A stretch of 64,000 nt of DNA from Conus ventricosus (Eukaryota > Mollusca > Gastropoda > Neogastropoda > Conidae). Within the stretch, counting starts at the first letter, position 1; every line of letters starts with the position of its first letter. The notes under the pieces were generated by a model that saw only the letters and a program-made list of their open reading frames with translations, was not told where the DNA came from and searched no databases. This document shows positions 1 to 12,141 of the stretch, piece by piece. The stretch lies in NCBI GenBank assembly GCA_018398815.1, contig CM031615.1, positions 54,308,044-54,372,043 on the forward strand, read 5' to 3'. Position numbers and translations under genes: made by a program.

Positions 1-1077
1 TGTTTATCTGCATAACTGTAGTGCATGACATGCATTTTAAGGCTTTCAGTTTCATGTGGTGAAGAATTTTGAAAGTGATATGAGTGAGATGTTTTGTCTG
101 TATGTCTGTCGGTTTGTCTGTCTGTCAGTCTACCTGTCTATCGGTCTATTTATCTATCCATCTGTCTGTCTGTCTATCTGTTTATAACACAGGACACAGA
201 CTGATCCATGTGATGTAGGGAATACACTACTCTGAAAAACGTTTAGGGCCTGTGACAGCTTTGGCGTACGAAGAATAAGCTGAAGCCTTTAGTAAGGTGA
301 AGCGTTGCTGGCGGTTCAGTGTTGCCTGTCGTCTGGAAAACAAACAAAAAAAAGAACATCCTGACAGTCGCTGAATGAAAAGAGTTGCTCCCCCCCCCCC
401 TCCCCTCCCCTCCCCTCCCCTCCCCAGCCGTTGGGTCACTTCTCTGACGAACTTACCGTCTTGGAGCCGTCTCAGAACCCAGACAAAATCCACTCGCGTC
501 AACCGCCCTCGATGTGTGCTGAACGTAGACACAAAAAGACCACGCGAGCTAACCGCAGACAGGTTAGTTTCAAAGCGAGGTGTTTGTTTTGTAATCTGTG
601 TGTTCTTTCCACTGGCGGTACAGTGTTTTTTTTTTTTTTTTTTGTTTGTTTGTTTGTTGTTTTTTTTTTCTCTCTTTTGATTTTGTTTCAAGTCCAGGAT
701 ATTTAAGTACAGTGTGGAAGACACACGTTCCAGGTCCTCCCACAAGTCTTTACCTTCAACGAGGCTGGCGCCGGCAGCGCCCAAGGGAAATGATTCGTCG
801 ATGGCTGCGTTTCGAGTACTAGACCGGCATGGAGACAGCTCTGAGGTGGTGAGGGGAGGGGAGCTTGTCTGTTCCCAGCAGAACGCTCGCTTCATTTCGT
901 TCATGGCATTCTGACCGGCACCTGGTATAGAAAGGAGGTTGTGCGGCCTCGCGTCATGCTACTTTGACAGACCATGGGTCCAGATTCCGTGTGGCCACAG
1001 TTAGGATTTTGCGCTAAAACGCTGTATAATCCGTATAAGCGTTTTGAGGCCTACCATAAATCTGAGCCAGCTTTTCA
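1..1077. other. Non-coding start of window with TCTG/TCTA and T-rich repeats
   Basis: TCTG/TCTA-type tetranucleotide repeats lie at 95-182, a C-rich CCCCT run at 390-424, and T-rich tracts at 627-675. Short open frames here are repeat translations without codon signal or homology I recognise. Confidence 0.5.
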
Positions 1078-1085
1078 TGGTAAAC

Positions 1086-1093
<8 letters not shown>
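1078..1093. repeat. Left target-site duplication of the composite SINE
   Basis: TGGTAAACTGATTTTT, identical to 1946-1961 on the far side of the element. Confidence 0.85.
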
Positions 1094-1121
<28 letters not shown>

Positions 1122-1945
1122 CCCAACCTCTGCGCCACCTCAGAGGCAGTGCACCCACGCCGCTCATTCCGACACCCCGTCCACAGCCATAGCCCGGCTT
1201 GCCCCGCCGCAGCCCGGCACCAGCAACCCACAGGGAGCAGTCAAGTTGTCAAGAGGCAACCCACCGGAGGAGACACTGCACTGCTGCCGAGTCACTTCGG
1301 TGGTGTTCAGTGGCGCCTGTTCTGATCTAACATACGCAGGACACCACCTACTAAGCCCCTACTGACGACAATAATTGCTTAGTCGCGGAGCCGGCTGAGT
1401 GAGCTCTCCCTCCAGAGGGCGCCACCATGTCCGTCCAACGACAGCCCCATGGACTCACCGATACCGGTGACCCCGACGGAACCAAACCAAGCCACATACG
1501 CGGAGAGGACATCGAAACTGAGGTCACCATGAGAGCAGGGCATGAAGGGCCACAGAATTTGAGACATTTTTTTTTTTTAATGCTGATCAATGGGAATGAG
1601 GATGATTAAGATGATGCTACGGATTTCCATTTCGGTCTGAGACTACATGACAGGGCTGTACTCTACGCTTCCTTTCATAATATATCCTGGCGTCAACCAG
1701 GCCCGAGAGATACAGGCACCTGCAGTGCTGGTCATGAAATTTGAGCAACACTCTCAGAAGCGCATCCATTAAGTGGATGAAACTCGACTGTGTGGTCCCA
1801 GTCTTCCCAACTGAGTCCGCAGCAAACTCAACTCTGGGTAGGAGTCGGTCGGAGCAGAAAAAACCCACATGACTCTGATGGGATTCGAACCCACGACCTC
1901 CCAGCCGGGAGTCCGCGACGCTAACCACTTCGCCACGGCGGCTGG
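1094..1945 (-). mobile_element. Composite tRNA-derived SINE retroposon with 16-bp target duplication
   Basis: On the minus strand a tRNA-like head is seen at 1945-1868. Its A box TGGCGAAGTGG is at 1925-1935 and its B box GGTTCGAATCC at 1881-1891, a spacing typical of pol III promoters. The SINE body runs to 1569 and ends in an A run (T's at 1567-1579). About 450 bp more follow to a second, longer A run (T's at 1089-1116). The whole unit is flanked by the same 16 bases, TGGTAAACTGATTTTT, at 1078-1093 and 1946-1961. That is the mark of LINE-driven insertion. The 375-bp head unit recurs at 33895-34250, but the extra 450 bp do not recur in this window. Confidence 0.85.
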
Positions 1946-1961
1946 TGGTAAACTGATTTTT
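1946..1961. repeat. Right target-site duplication of the composite SINE
   Basis: TGGTAAACTGATTTTT, identical to 1078-1093. It adjoins the tRNA-like 5' end of the element. Confidence 0.85.
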
Positions 1962-3225
1962 GATCAAAAGAACAACTCCCCACCAGTTATTTCCCTTGTT
2001 TGGGGGGGATTTCCGCCATTGAAATCACAATCTTCAGTCATGACCTTCCCCTTAGTTGGACGTCACATTGCAGGCCTTTGCACTCCCGGTCTTTGCGCCA
2101 GCTGGCAACCTCCAAATAGTCCCATTTCTTCGATTTTAATCTGTCTGCTTGGAACTATCTGGCTTGCACCTTGATGGCCGTATTATGACAGAAAATGAGG
2201 AGAACCAGTTTTCAGACACAACGAAAAATAAAATCTTCAAAACAGTCTAATTGCGCCAGTGTATGAATACTCGACTCCTCAGTCAAGGGCTTGGCGCATT
2301 GAGACTTGGTGTTTAGCCTGTTGCGAGAGGACACCGCCACTCCCCATTGTTCTCGAGTTGTGACCTTTTTCTTCCCTGAAAAACGTCACAATCAAACATG
2401 CGCCATAATGTATTTGACGTCACAATCAAACATGCGTCATAATGTATTTCGTCACTGAGATATGCCATAAAGAAGAAAAACCGTTTGGGGCCGTACGGCT
2501 ATTCTGGTAAAAATAAAACATCGGGCATCATCCGTGACCCATAATGAACTTACAAATTTTCAGAAAGATCGGCCCAGAACTTTTGTCTGGAGCGAGTTGA
2601 ACACATTTTGACCACGGACAGACACACAGACAGCATTTCTTCGTTCACATTGTAAAGTATTCCCTGTTCTGTGAGAACTGGGAGTACAAAAATGTACTGA
2701 GTTTCTGATCGCGGGGATTTTCAATGACAGTTCCAGTGACTGAGTTATTTGACTAGCAGTATCTTAAAAGTACTAGATCTATTCCGCCGGACGAAAGTGA
2801 TAAAGAAATTACTTCTTTTTTTTTCTCTCTTGGGTTTGTTTCAATTTCTGCATGCAGTCGCCTCGCTTTGAAACTGACTGCTGTTATCTTGATGTGGAAG
2901 AGGATTACAGTCTCTCAAACATTAGTAACGTAAAGTGGTCAAATCGAAATCTGTAGGAAGGTGAACAGTCACAAATATGGTTGGTTCTCTCAGTGTGTAT
3001 GTCATTTCTTGTCCGGGCCTTAACTTTTTGTGAGTAGTATGTACATATATGTTTGAGTAGCTTCGTCATTTCAGCGTGGAGCCCTGTGTTTCTATGACGA
3101 CGAAGACGAGTGCAAACTAGGCAATCAGTGGGTGTGGTGGATAGCAGTCTGCTTAGCGTCCAGATGATTAAAGAGGACGGTGGTGCTGACGTTTGTCATG
3201 TTTGTCTTGTCTTCACCTTCCTCGC
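1962..3225. other. Non-coding stretch with one 33-bp tandem duplication
   Basis: The only structure seen is a direct duplication at about 2385-2452 (unit with ACGTCACAATCAAACATGCG) with two mismatches. No gene, RNA or mobile-element signature was recognised in the rest. Confidence 0.5.
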
Positions 3226-3226
3226 T

Positions 3227-3230
<4 letters not shown>

Positions 3231-3262
<32 letters not shown>

Positions 3263-4081
3263 TGCTTTGCTCCCTGTGTGCACATCTCCGTCGCTCCTGA
3301 AGCTTCCTGACAGGTGTCGAAGACTGAATGAATATACGGGATTTGGTTATATAAAGTGTGTATGAGTGGGGGTGGTAGGGGGCGTGTGTGTTAGTGTGTG
3401 TGTGGGCGCGTGTGTGTGTGTGTGTGTGTGTTTCTGCGTGTCCGTGTGTGTATGTGTGTTTTCGTGTGTGTGTGTGGGTGTCAAGTGCAAAAAAAAAAAA
3501 ATAAAACTGTAGATCATAGGTCTCGTGAATCTGAAAATGTCTTTAGTGGTTCGTATCTGTTTTGTTTACTGTTGTTGTTGTAGGTTTTCAAGCGTGTTGC
3601 GGATTGTTTTCCAGGAGGCGCTGTATATAGTCTATATACATAGATAGAGAGAGACAGAGAGATAGATGGACATCTCCATTCTCACCGATCTCGTCTGTGT
3701 TCGTTTCATGGGTTTGTCTATCCTCACGAATTCATGCTGATGTCTCTGGTTTTCCTGGTTAGTTTCTTGCTGCCCCTGTCGCTTGGTTTCATTGTCAAAG
3801 AGGACAAATCTCTCGGTTTGCCTACCCTCTCCCTTTACGACCACCACACACACACACACTACACCACACCACGCCACACCACACCACACCACACCACACC
3901 CTACCCTCACCTACCCCACACCCCCGTTTTCTCTCTATTTCTCTCTGTCACACACACACGAAACGCGAAAAACGCGCGCGCTCGCGCACATTCACACCGT
4001 GCGCACGATCTCTTTGTTTTGCCGTCTTCAACCTCGACTTCCACCCCCACCCCTCCAACCCACCCTTCCTCTCTGAAACAC

Positions 4082-4146
<65 letters not shown>

Positions 4147-4203
4147 GAACATATTCAACAGTGTGTCTTCAACATTCTTTAGGACCTCTTCATGTGTTCA
4201 TTG

Positions 4204-4237
<34 letters not shown>
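3231..4237. repeat. Cluster of GT, ACACC and CT simple repeats
   Basis: (GT)n occurs at 3231-3260 and GT-rich sequence at 3398-3478. (CA)n grading into (ACACC)n lies at 3842-3900, and (CT)n at 4082-4142 and 4207-4237. Open frames here are translated repeats. Confidence 0.9.
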
Positions 4238-4240
<3 letters not shown>

Positions 4241-4535
4241 GGCCGGTGGTGGTGGTGGAAGAGGGTGGGTGGGTGGGTGGAGTGATGAACTGAGAACGAG
4301 GGGGGGGGGGGGGGATGGGAGGGGGAGAGAGAGTTGGCGTTCGGAATGGCGTTCTTACCGACACTGCTCATTGACGAGGTGTTTGACATCTGCTGGTGTG
4401 TGTGTGGACAGCGGGCCAGCAAGGGTTGATGAGGGTCCAACAAGTTGGGTGGAGGAGAACTTGAAATAACCACCTTGCTCAGCGGCCTTATGCCTGGGTC
4501 TCCGCTGTGGATGTCCGGATGTCTTTTTATCGCGT

Positions 4536-4635
4536 NNNNNNNNNNNNNNNNNNNNNNNNNNNNNNNNNNNNNNNNNNNNNNNNNNNNNNNNNNNNNNNNN
4601 NNNNNNNNNNNNNNNNNNNNNNNNNNNNNNNNNNN
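4536..4635. other. Assembly gap, 100 N
   Basis: Exactly 100 N, a conventional size for a gap of unknown length. It lies between a G-rich stretch and a (CA)n run. Confidence 1.
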
Positions 4636-4650
4636 TTCTCTTCTCTTCCT

Positions 4651-5204
4651 CACACACACACACACACCACACGCGCGCGCGTACACACACACACACACAC
4701 ACACGCACACACATCGCTCACTCAGACAAGCGTGCACATGCACTCGGCTTTGCTCCGATCTCAATGTCTTTCCTTGTTTCCTTTCCAAGCATTGTCGAGA
4801 CAGACTTAACTAGGCTGGCATGCTGGTTGGTTGGTTGGTAGGTCGGTCGGTCGGACGGCCAGAGCCCCGACTTCATTTTCCCGTTCGGTTCACAGTTCTC
4901 AGCATGTGTGCAGCTGTCTTGCGCTAGAAGCTTCTCGCTTGATTCATGCGAGGACAGGATATTGGATGGTTTCAGTGTTGCGCGCGCATGTGTGTGTGTG
5001 CGTGATGACGATTGTTCCACTCCGTGGGTTTAGAGCGATTTGTGAAGGATTAATGTTCGTTATCTGGACTTTTTCTTCTCTTCTGTTCCAGTGGTAAGTT
5101 CGCCTCAGTGTTGTGAAGTTTGTCAGTGTGTCACTGTGTGTGTGTGTGTGTGTGGTAAGGGTGAGTGAGTGGGCGTGTGTGTGTGTGCGTGCGTGCGTGG
5201 TTGC

Positions 5205-5276
<72 letters not shown>

Positions 5277-5789
5277 GAGAGAGATAATGTGCGCATTATT
5301 TCTATTTGCGTTTATAACTTTTTAGACTGGGTCTTTTGACCCTTCGGTTGTGAAACATGTGAGGAATATGTTTGTCGGGATTGGGTGGAGAGGAGGAGGG
5401 TTGGGAGAGGGGAGGGGAGGATCAGCGATTAATCTCAATGAGGAGATTGTGTGTGCGTGTTTTACTGTATGCACACGCCGTTTTCAACAGTGGACTTTTA
5501 CCTTGTCGGTGGCGCCGTGCAACGGAGATTCTGCGTTCTCTCTGGACTTTGTACATCAACATTCGACTCCGGTTGATGATGGACGCTTACCCCGAAGGAC
5601 TGTGGGAATAATAATTCTAGCTATAGCAGCCATGTTTTGTTTCGATCACTATGGATTGGTTGTGCCATACGAAAGAGTGGCTTTTTTTGTTCGCATGCTG
5701 TTCAATCAATGAGATCGACACAAAAGAGGGCAGGTAAAACTAGGATTTTGTCTCCAGATGTGTGTTTGGTGTGTGTGTGTGTGTGTGGT

Positions 5790-5825
<36 letters not shown>

Positions 5826-6020
5826 GAGAAGAGAACCTGTTTTGCAGAGGTTGAGATTTGTAATGTTATGTGTGTGTGGTGTGGTGTGTGTGTGTGTGGT
5901 GTGTGTGTGTGTCGTGTGTGACGTTGCTATAGTGATACGATATATTAGTGTATGTCATTTGTGTCTGGCGGAGTTTGCCCGAAAGTCTGAGGTGCGCGAG
6001 TTTGTGGGTTGTTTGCGCGT

Positions 6021-6053
<33 letters not shown>

Positions 6054-6101
6054 CTCTCTCTCTCTCTGTGCACGCGCACGCGTGTGTGTGTGTGTGCGTG
6101 T
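4651..6101. repeat. Simple-repeat belt (CA, GT, GA, poly-G, CT)
   Basis: (CA)n lies at 4651-4712, and GGTT/GGTC-type repeats at 4823-4853. (GT)n at 5116-5154 and 5205-5240 runs into (GA)n at 5241-5284. (GT)n plus poly-G is at 5770-5824, GT at 5869-5920, and (CT)n plus GT/GC at 6023-6101. Between them, 5290-5760 shows nothing I recognise. Confidence 0.85.
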
Positions 6102-6216
6102 GTGTGAATGAGGTGAGTGCACGCGCACGCACGTGCTTGAAAGATGAGAGGACGCGAGAATGGCTGTGTTTTATTTCTTTTTCCTGTTTGATTTTTTTTT
6201 TTCTCTTTTTTCAACA

Positions 6217-6285
6217 GTCCGTGTGGTCAAGGTGTTGGTAATGAGTGTTGTCCGTGTGGTCAAAGGTGTTGGTAATGAGTGTTGT
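6217..6285. repeat. 33-bp tandem duplication
   Basis: A unit containing CCGTGTGGTCAAGGTGTTGG is repeated head to tail, with one added A in the second copy. Confidence 0.8.
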
Positions 6286-6366
6286 GCAGGGGCGTTTTGG
6301 TGCGGCCACTGCACATGGAACAAGTCCATCCCTAATTAGGCCTAATGGCTGGCTGGTGCTCACAGC

Positions 6367-6367
<1 letters not shown>

Positions 6368-6443
<76 letters not shown>
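6368..6443. repeat. 76-nt uninterrupted poly-C tract
   Basis: Seventy-six C in a row on the + strand (poly-G on the minus strand). The true length is unreliable, since such runs are hard to sequence. Confidence 0.9.
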
Positions 6444-6464
6444 AGCCCCAAATCCCCCTCGCCT

Positions 6465-6593
6465 TTTGCCTGGCTGTGGCTGTACCTCTGTCTGTCTGTC
6501 TTTCCTCCCTCTCCGTCTTCTGCCTGGCACTGACTGCATCTCTGTCTGTCTGTCTTCTCCTCCCCCCCCCCTCTCTCTGTCTTCTGTCTGGCG

Positions 6594-6670
<77 letters not shown>

Positions 6671-7300
6671 GTCCTCTGCCCTCTTTGCTGTCTGCCTGGC
6701 ACTCTGCGTCTCTGTCTGTCTCCACCCGCTCTGTCGTATGCCTGGCACTGTCTGTCTGTCTGTCTGTCTGTCTCCCACCGCTTTGTCGTATGCCTGGTGT
6801 CTGTCTGTCTCCACCCGCTCTGTCGTATGCTTGGCACTGACTGTCTGTCTGTCTGTCTGTCTCCACCCGCTCTGTCGTATGCCTGGCACTGACTGACTGT
6901 CTGTCTGTCTCACCCGCTCTGTCGTATGCTGGCACTGACTGTCTGGCTGTCTCCACCCGCTCTGTCGTATGCCTGGCACTGACTGTCTGTCTGTCTGTCT
7001 CCACTCGCTCTGTCGTATGCCTGGCACTGTCTGTCTGTCTGTCTCCACCCGCTCTGTCGTATGCCTGGCACTGACTGTCTGTCTGTCTCCACCCACTCTG
7101 TTGTATGCCTGGCACTGACTGTCTGTCTGTCTGTCTGTCTCCACCCGCTCTGTCGTATGCCTGGCACTGTCTGTCTGTCTGTCTGTCTGTCTGTCTCCAC
7201 CCGCTCTGTCGTATGCCTGGCACTGACTGTATCTCTGTCTGTCTGTCTGTCTGTATTCCTCCGCCCTCTTTGTCACTTGCCTGGCACTTGCTGATTCTCT
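6465..7300. repeat. Minisatellite with embedded TCTG microsatellite
   Basis: More than ten head-to-tail units of about 45-60 bp. Each carries a constant core (CACCCGCTCTGTCGTATGCC, then TGGCACTG) and a variable number of TCTG repeats. A long CT run (6617-6667) lies inside. Length differences between units come almost entirely from the TCTG count. Minus-strand open frames rich in DRQ repeats are translations of the array. Confidence 0.9.
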
Positions 7301-7740
7301 GTCTTGTCTTGTCTGTGTTAATTCTGTTTCTTCCCCTGTAGCCGCCCACTTGTCACGACCTCACTTCAGTTCACCATGCTGACAGCTCAGCCGATCAGAA
7401 ATTAACAACCCTGCAACCATTTCTTGCCACCTTGGTTTCTTCGTGACCGGCTGTCTGTGTCTCTCCCTGCCAACAAAGAAAACAATTAAGTCGACTGAGC
7501 TGTGAACAGCGTGAACTGAATTGGATAGATCACGATTTCTTACGAAGAAGAAATTGACGGTTTTGCAAGTATTGGTTTCATGACTCAAATGTTAATGGAA
7601 GATTAGCTGCCGTTACGATTCTTCACGCATGGTGTGGCTGGAAGGGTCCTGGCTATGTTTATCATTCCGGCAAATTTGACTGCATTAATACTTGAAGGTC
7701 TGCTTGCTCAGAAAAGCTGAGAATTTGCCAAGCTTAAGGT
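7301..7740. other. Non-coding stretch, nothing recognised
   Basis: Unique-looking sequence between two repeat blocks. No long open frame, splice pattern or repeat unit is seen. Confidence 0.4.
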
Positions 7741-7741
7741 T

Positions 7742-7813
7742 TCACACACGCATGCATGCACGCTGCGCGCGCGCACGTATGCGCGCGCGCGCGCACACGC
7801 ACACACGCGCGCA

Positions 7814-7844
<31 letters not shown>

Positions 7845-7879
7845 CTCACCACACACACACACACAACACACACACACAC

Positions 7880-7912
<33 letters not shown>
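7742..7912. repeat. Long alternating purine-pyrimidine tract with CA/TG palindrome
   Basis: CG-rich alternation (7764-7812) is followed by CA repeats and then, after 7880, TG repeats. The last 50 bases form a (CA)n-(TG)n inverted repeat that could fold into a hairpin. The composition favours Z-DNA. Confidence 0.8.
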
Positions 7913-7918
<6 letters not shown>

Positions 7919-8198
7919 ACACCAAGGGAGGAGAAGAGAAACAAACTGTTCGACAGGCAGAAACAAGGATGTGGCTGACTTTGTAAACATTTTCCGAAGA
8001 GTTTCATTTTCGTTTAGAGACACATTATGTCAAAACAGTACGTGAGCCGACAAGCCGATTGATAATGTCATTTGGAACGCAGGTGCCTTGATTTCATGAT
8101 GTAAATTATTATCGTAGATATATCTACATTCATCGTGGATAGGTCTCGAACAAAATCTTCAGCTCAAGGGTTTAGTAAGTCCCACTGGTTAATATCCA

Positions 8199-8518
8199 TT
8201 GGTCATCTCCCACCACCACCACCGCCACCATCACCACCACCACCCAAAAAAGGATGATCATCAAACCAGTACGTGAGTTTAGAGTTCAGTAATAAATCAT
8301 GCAATAGTCAACTGCGGGATGATGATTGTTGTGTGTGTGTGTGTGCGTGTGCGTGCGCGCGCGCGCGCGCGCGTGCGCGTACGTGCGTGTGTGAATGAAT
8401 ATACGAAGACAAAGAAGACTGGTGCGACACTCAATTTGATGCAGTGTTTTCAGGGGCACAGTAAAATTTCTGCTGATCCCCAGCCCCCACCCCCCCCCCC
8501 CCCCCCCCCCCCCCCCCC
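8199..8518. repeat. CCA triplets, GT/GC alternation and poly-C
   Basis: (CCA)n-like triplets are at 8208-8244, (GT)n then (GC)n alternation at 8331-8394, and poly-C at 8489-8518. Confidence 0.8.
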
Positions 8519-8929
8519 TTTCCTCCTATCCACACTCATCAAAACTCCCCTCAGAGAGAGGAAGAGTTGTATTATATGTATGTATGTATGTATCAGTCTA
8601 CTGCGTTGTTGGGTAAAAGCAGTGAAAGTGGAAAGGGCTCTTTGACCTTTTCTGGTGGAAAGTGGCAAGAGGGGATGGAGGTGGGGGGTGGGGGCGGGGC
8701 GGTGATGACAGCCTAGAATCGTGGTGATGATTCACCTAGCTGTACAGCAGCGCGCTACGTTCAGGCAGGCCGGCGGGCGGGCGGGGCAGCTAGCTGTGTG
8801 GGGGTAGTGGCCTGCCACTGTACGGTGGCTAGGGGGACTTCCTCAGGAAAGCCTGTGGGAAATAGATCGTGTGAAGCCCAGTGCGACAGAGAAGGTCCTT
8901 CCTGACTCTTGGCTTTACTGTCCTCTCTC

Positions 8930-9051
8930 TCCTATCTGTCTGTCTGTCTGTCCCTGTCTCTGCTCTGCCTCTTGTCTGTCCCTGTCTGTTTGTCTGTCTG
9001 TCTCTCGCTGTCTCTGTCTCTCTCTCTCTGTCTGTCTCTGTCTGTCTCTCG

Positions 9052-9093
<42 letters not shown>

Positions 9094-9136
9094 GCTCTGC
9101 CTCTTGTCTGTGCCTGTCTGTCTGTCTCTCTCTCTC

Positions 9137-9192
<56 letters not shown>

Positions 9193-9260
9193 CCTGTCTG
9201 TCTGTCCCCCCCCCCCTCTCTCTCTCTCTGTCTATCTGTCTGCCTGCCTGTCTGTCCGTC
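8930..9260. repeat. TCTG / CT compound microsatellite
   Basis: Alternating TCTG and TC blocks over 330 bp, with a semi-regular internal duplication (TCTCTGCTCTGCCTCTTGTC appears twice, near 8956 and 9090). Confidence 0.85.
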
Positions 9261-9286
9261 TCTGTCGTGCAAATACGCGCGCGTCT

Positions 9287-9317
<31 letters not shown>

Positions 9318-9556
9318 CGCGTGCGTGTGCGTGCGTGACTCATACGAAGTCACAAGACATAGGGAGGCAGGTACAAGAGGATAGCGAGTATCATTTTTCC
9401 TGTTCTGGTTTGTTTATGCTCTGGGTTTGCTTTTAGTTAGTATTGAATTAAAAAAAAAATCAGAGCAACTTTGATTTTAATTAGAATCATTGATTTTTTT
9501 TTCATTAGCCCTATCCCTCTCTCTCTCTCTCTCTCTGTCGTGCAAATATGCGCGCG

Positions 9557-9615
<59 letters not shown>

Positions 9616-9792
9616 CTGATACGAAGTCACAAGACAAAGGGAGGTAGGTACAAGAAGATAGCGAGTATCATTTTCCTGTTCTGGTTTGTTTATGCTCTGG
9701 ATTTGCTTTTAGTTAGTATTGAATAAAATTCAGAGCAACTTCGATTTTTAATTCGAATCATTGATTTTTTTTTCATCGGCCCCATCCCTCTC

Positions 9793-9800
<8 letters not shown>
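9261..9800. repeat. About 270-bp tandem duplication
   Basis: Two head-to-tail units (9261-9533 and 9534-9800) share TCTGTCGTGCAAATA, a (GT)n block, TACGAAGTCACAAGACA and CTGTTCTGGTTTGTTTATGC, and end in a CT run. They differ mainly in GT/CT run length, plus scattered substitutions. Confidence 0.85.
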
Positions 9801-9867
<67 letters not shown>

Positions 9868-9887
9868 GTCCTCTCTCCCCCTCTCCT

Positions 9888-9918
<31 letters not shown>
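9787..9918. repeat. (CT)n microsatellite
   Basis: About 130 bp of nearly pure CT with a C-rich interruption near 9865-9895. Confidence 0.95.
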
Positions 9919-10081
9919 AGTCACAAGACGCTGTTGCTAGAGTATGAAATGATACAAACAGGATTTTAGAACCATTTGTAGCACTGTTCACGTGTGTATG
10001 TGAGCAGAAGAAAGAGGGAGAGAGAGAGCGGACGGACAGATAGACAGGGAAAGAGTGAGAGAGAACACGTAGGAGTTGCGA

Positions 10082-10545
10082 GTGTGTGTGTGTGCGCGGG
10101 GAACGGGGCGGGGTGGGGGGCGGGGATGGGTGGAAGTGTGGATGTTGTTGCTGGGGTTAAAACTACTAATTAGCCGGCGGACAGTGCCTATGATGCAGGT
10201 GCCGTGAACGTCATCATACAAACGACGGTAAACGTCATAATTCCACCCTTACTCCCTTTCCCTCCCTTCCCTATTACCCCCTCCCCCCCCCCCCCCCCCC
10301 CCCCCCTCCCAAACACACACACACACCACCACTCTGCACGATTTTTTTTTTGCTGTCCTCCCTCCCACCCCTCCATTCCAACTAGGCTGTGTGTGTGTGG
10401 GGGGGGGGGGGGGGGGGGGGAGTTGGAGGGCGCGGTTGTTGCGATAATTGGGCCTACGTGACAGACGTGGCTCACAGTATTGATGGAGAAATGGAGCAAT
10501 GTGTGCAGACTATGGTGACATCTCCAGGGTTACCAGTGCAGTGAA

Positions 10546-10586
<41 letters not shown>

Positions 10587-10723
10587 GTGTATAGAAGTGC
10601 ATGTAATTATCCATACCTGTCAGTATGCAGACGACAGATCAATACACATCTTTCCGTTGCGCGCGTGTACACGCAAGCACGTACCATTATATATTCACTC
10701 ACATGCACGCGCACGGGCGCACA

Positions 10724-10774
<51 letters not shown>
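10082..10774. repeat. GT, poly-C, poly-G and CT tracts
   Basis: GT/G-rich sequence lies at 10082-10140, poly-C at 10272-10306 and poly-G at 10399-10420. (CT)n is at 10549-10580 and 10727-10774. The last run sits just before a LINE. Confidence 0.85.
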
Positions 10775-10777
<3 letters not shown>

Positions 10778-12133
10778 AAAAGAAAAGAAAAGAAAAAAGA
10801 AAATCGCATTTCAATCGAAGGATAATTTTGCAAAGAAAACGGTTCAAAGAAACTAAGACATGAAATAAAGGACGCAAAGATGGCATACAGAGAAAAAAGT
10901 TTTTAAAAAAGCCGTTTGAGTCGGGAAACATGCGAAATGCATGGGATGGCCCAAAAACTCTCACTGGACAGAATAAACACGAAGTGTTTGTAATCTATCA
11001 GAAGAGGAATGTTATGATTTTGCTAACAAACGGAATGATTTTTATTACCGTTTTGAAATGAATTGTGTTGGTGAAAATTTGGAAGCTGTTATGTCAAATA
11101 TTTCAAACAACTGTGATAACGATGATAGTGTTTTACGTATTGATGATTCTGCTGTTCGAGGTTTGTTCAAAAAGATAAAGAAAAGTAAAGCTGCAAGCCC
11201 AGACAATATTTGTGGAAATCTTTTAAAATCATGTTCAGAACAGTTGTCTTAAGTTTTCTGTAGGTTGTTCTAATGGTCTTTGAATTGCGGAGTTGTGCCC
11301 TCTGGAAAAACAATCAACAATTTGTCCTGTACCCAAAACAAGAAACCGAAGTATTTTGAATGACTATAGACCTGTTGCATTGACATCTCTTGTAATGAAA
11401 TCTTTTGAACGCCTTGTTCGTCAGATTCTTCTTCCTCAAGTCAAAGAGTTTTGTGATCCTTACCAATTTGCATACAAATAGAACAGAGGTACAGATGATG
11501 CAATAATCACTCTTTTAAACCATGCATACATACATCTTGAAAACAAAGATTCTTTTGTCCTCATCCTCATTATTGATTTCTCGTCAGCTTTTAATACTAT
11601 TCAACCATACATTATGGCAAAGAAGTTCCAAACATTACAGGTCAACCCAAAATTGATTTTATAGATTGTGAACTTTTTAGTCTACAGGTTACAGTGCGTA
11701 CGCTTTGAGGGAAAATATTCATCATCAAGAACATTTACTGGTGCCCCTCAAGGCACCATTCTCTCCCCTGTACTCTTTACTCTTCATACAAATGATTGTA
11801 CTGGTTCTTCTGTCACTCCTGTCATAAAGTACTTATATGACTCTGCTTTAGTAGAACTGTCAAATTCAGGTACCTTTTATTTTCTAGAGGTGGAACGTTT
11901 TTGTACATGGTGCAAAGAGAACTGTCTAGATTTGAATGTTAGTAAGATGAAGAAGATGGTTATTGGTTTTCGAAGAAACCCAGCTCCTGTCCCTCACTTG
12001 TATATATCGAAAACACCAAAGTGGAACGTGTAAATGGACATAAGAATCTGGGAACTATTTTAGATGATAAGCTGAATATCAATGCAAATACTCAGTTTAC
12101 CTACAAAAAAAAAATGTCAATCTAGAATATACT

Positions 12134-12141
12134 GTCTTCAG
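12134..12141. repeat. Left 8-bp target duplication (GTCTTCAG)
   Basis: Identical to 12874-12881. The LINE reading frame resumes exactly if one copy and the insert are removed. Confidence 0.85.

Noticed and set aside
1881..1945. Functional tRNA gene on the minus strand
   Set aside because: A and B boxes are present, but the acceptor and anticodon arms do not fold properly and the sequence continues into a SINE body.
6211..7349. Long minus-strand open frames of 208-329 codons rich in DRQT repeats
   Set aside because: They are translations of the TCTG minisatellite and poly-C. Several frames are open at once and no complex segment exists.
8829..9436. Open frames of 150-175 codons with SLSLS or ERERE runs
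   Set aside because: Translated CT microsatellites.
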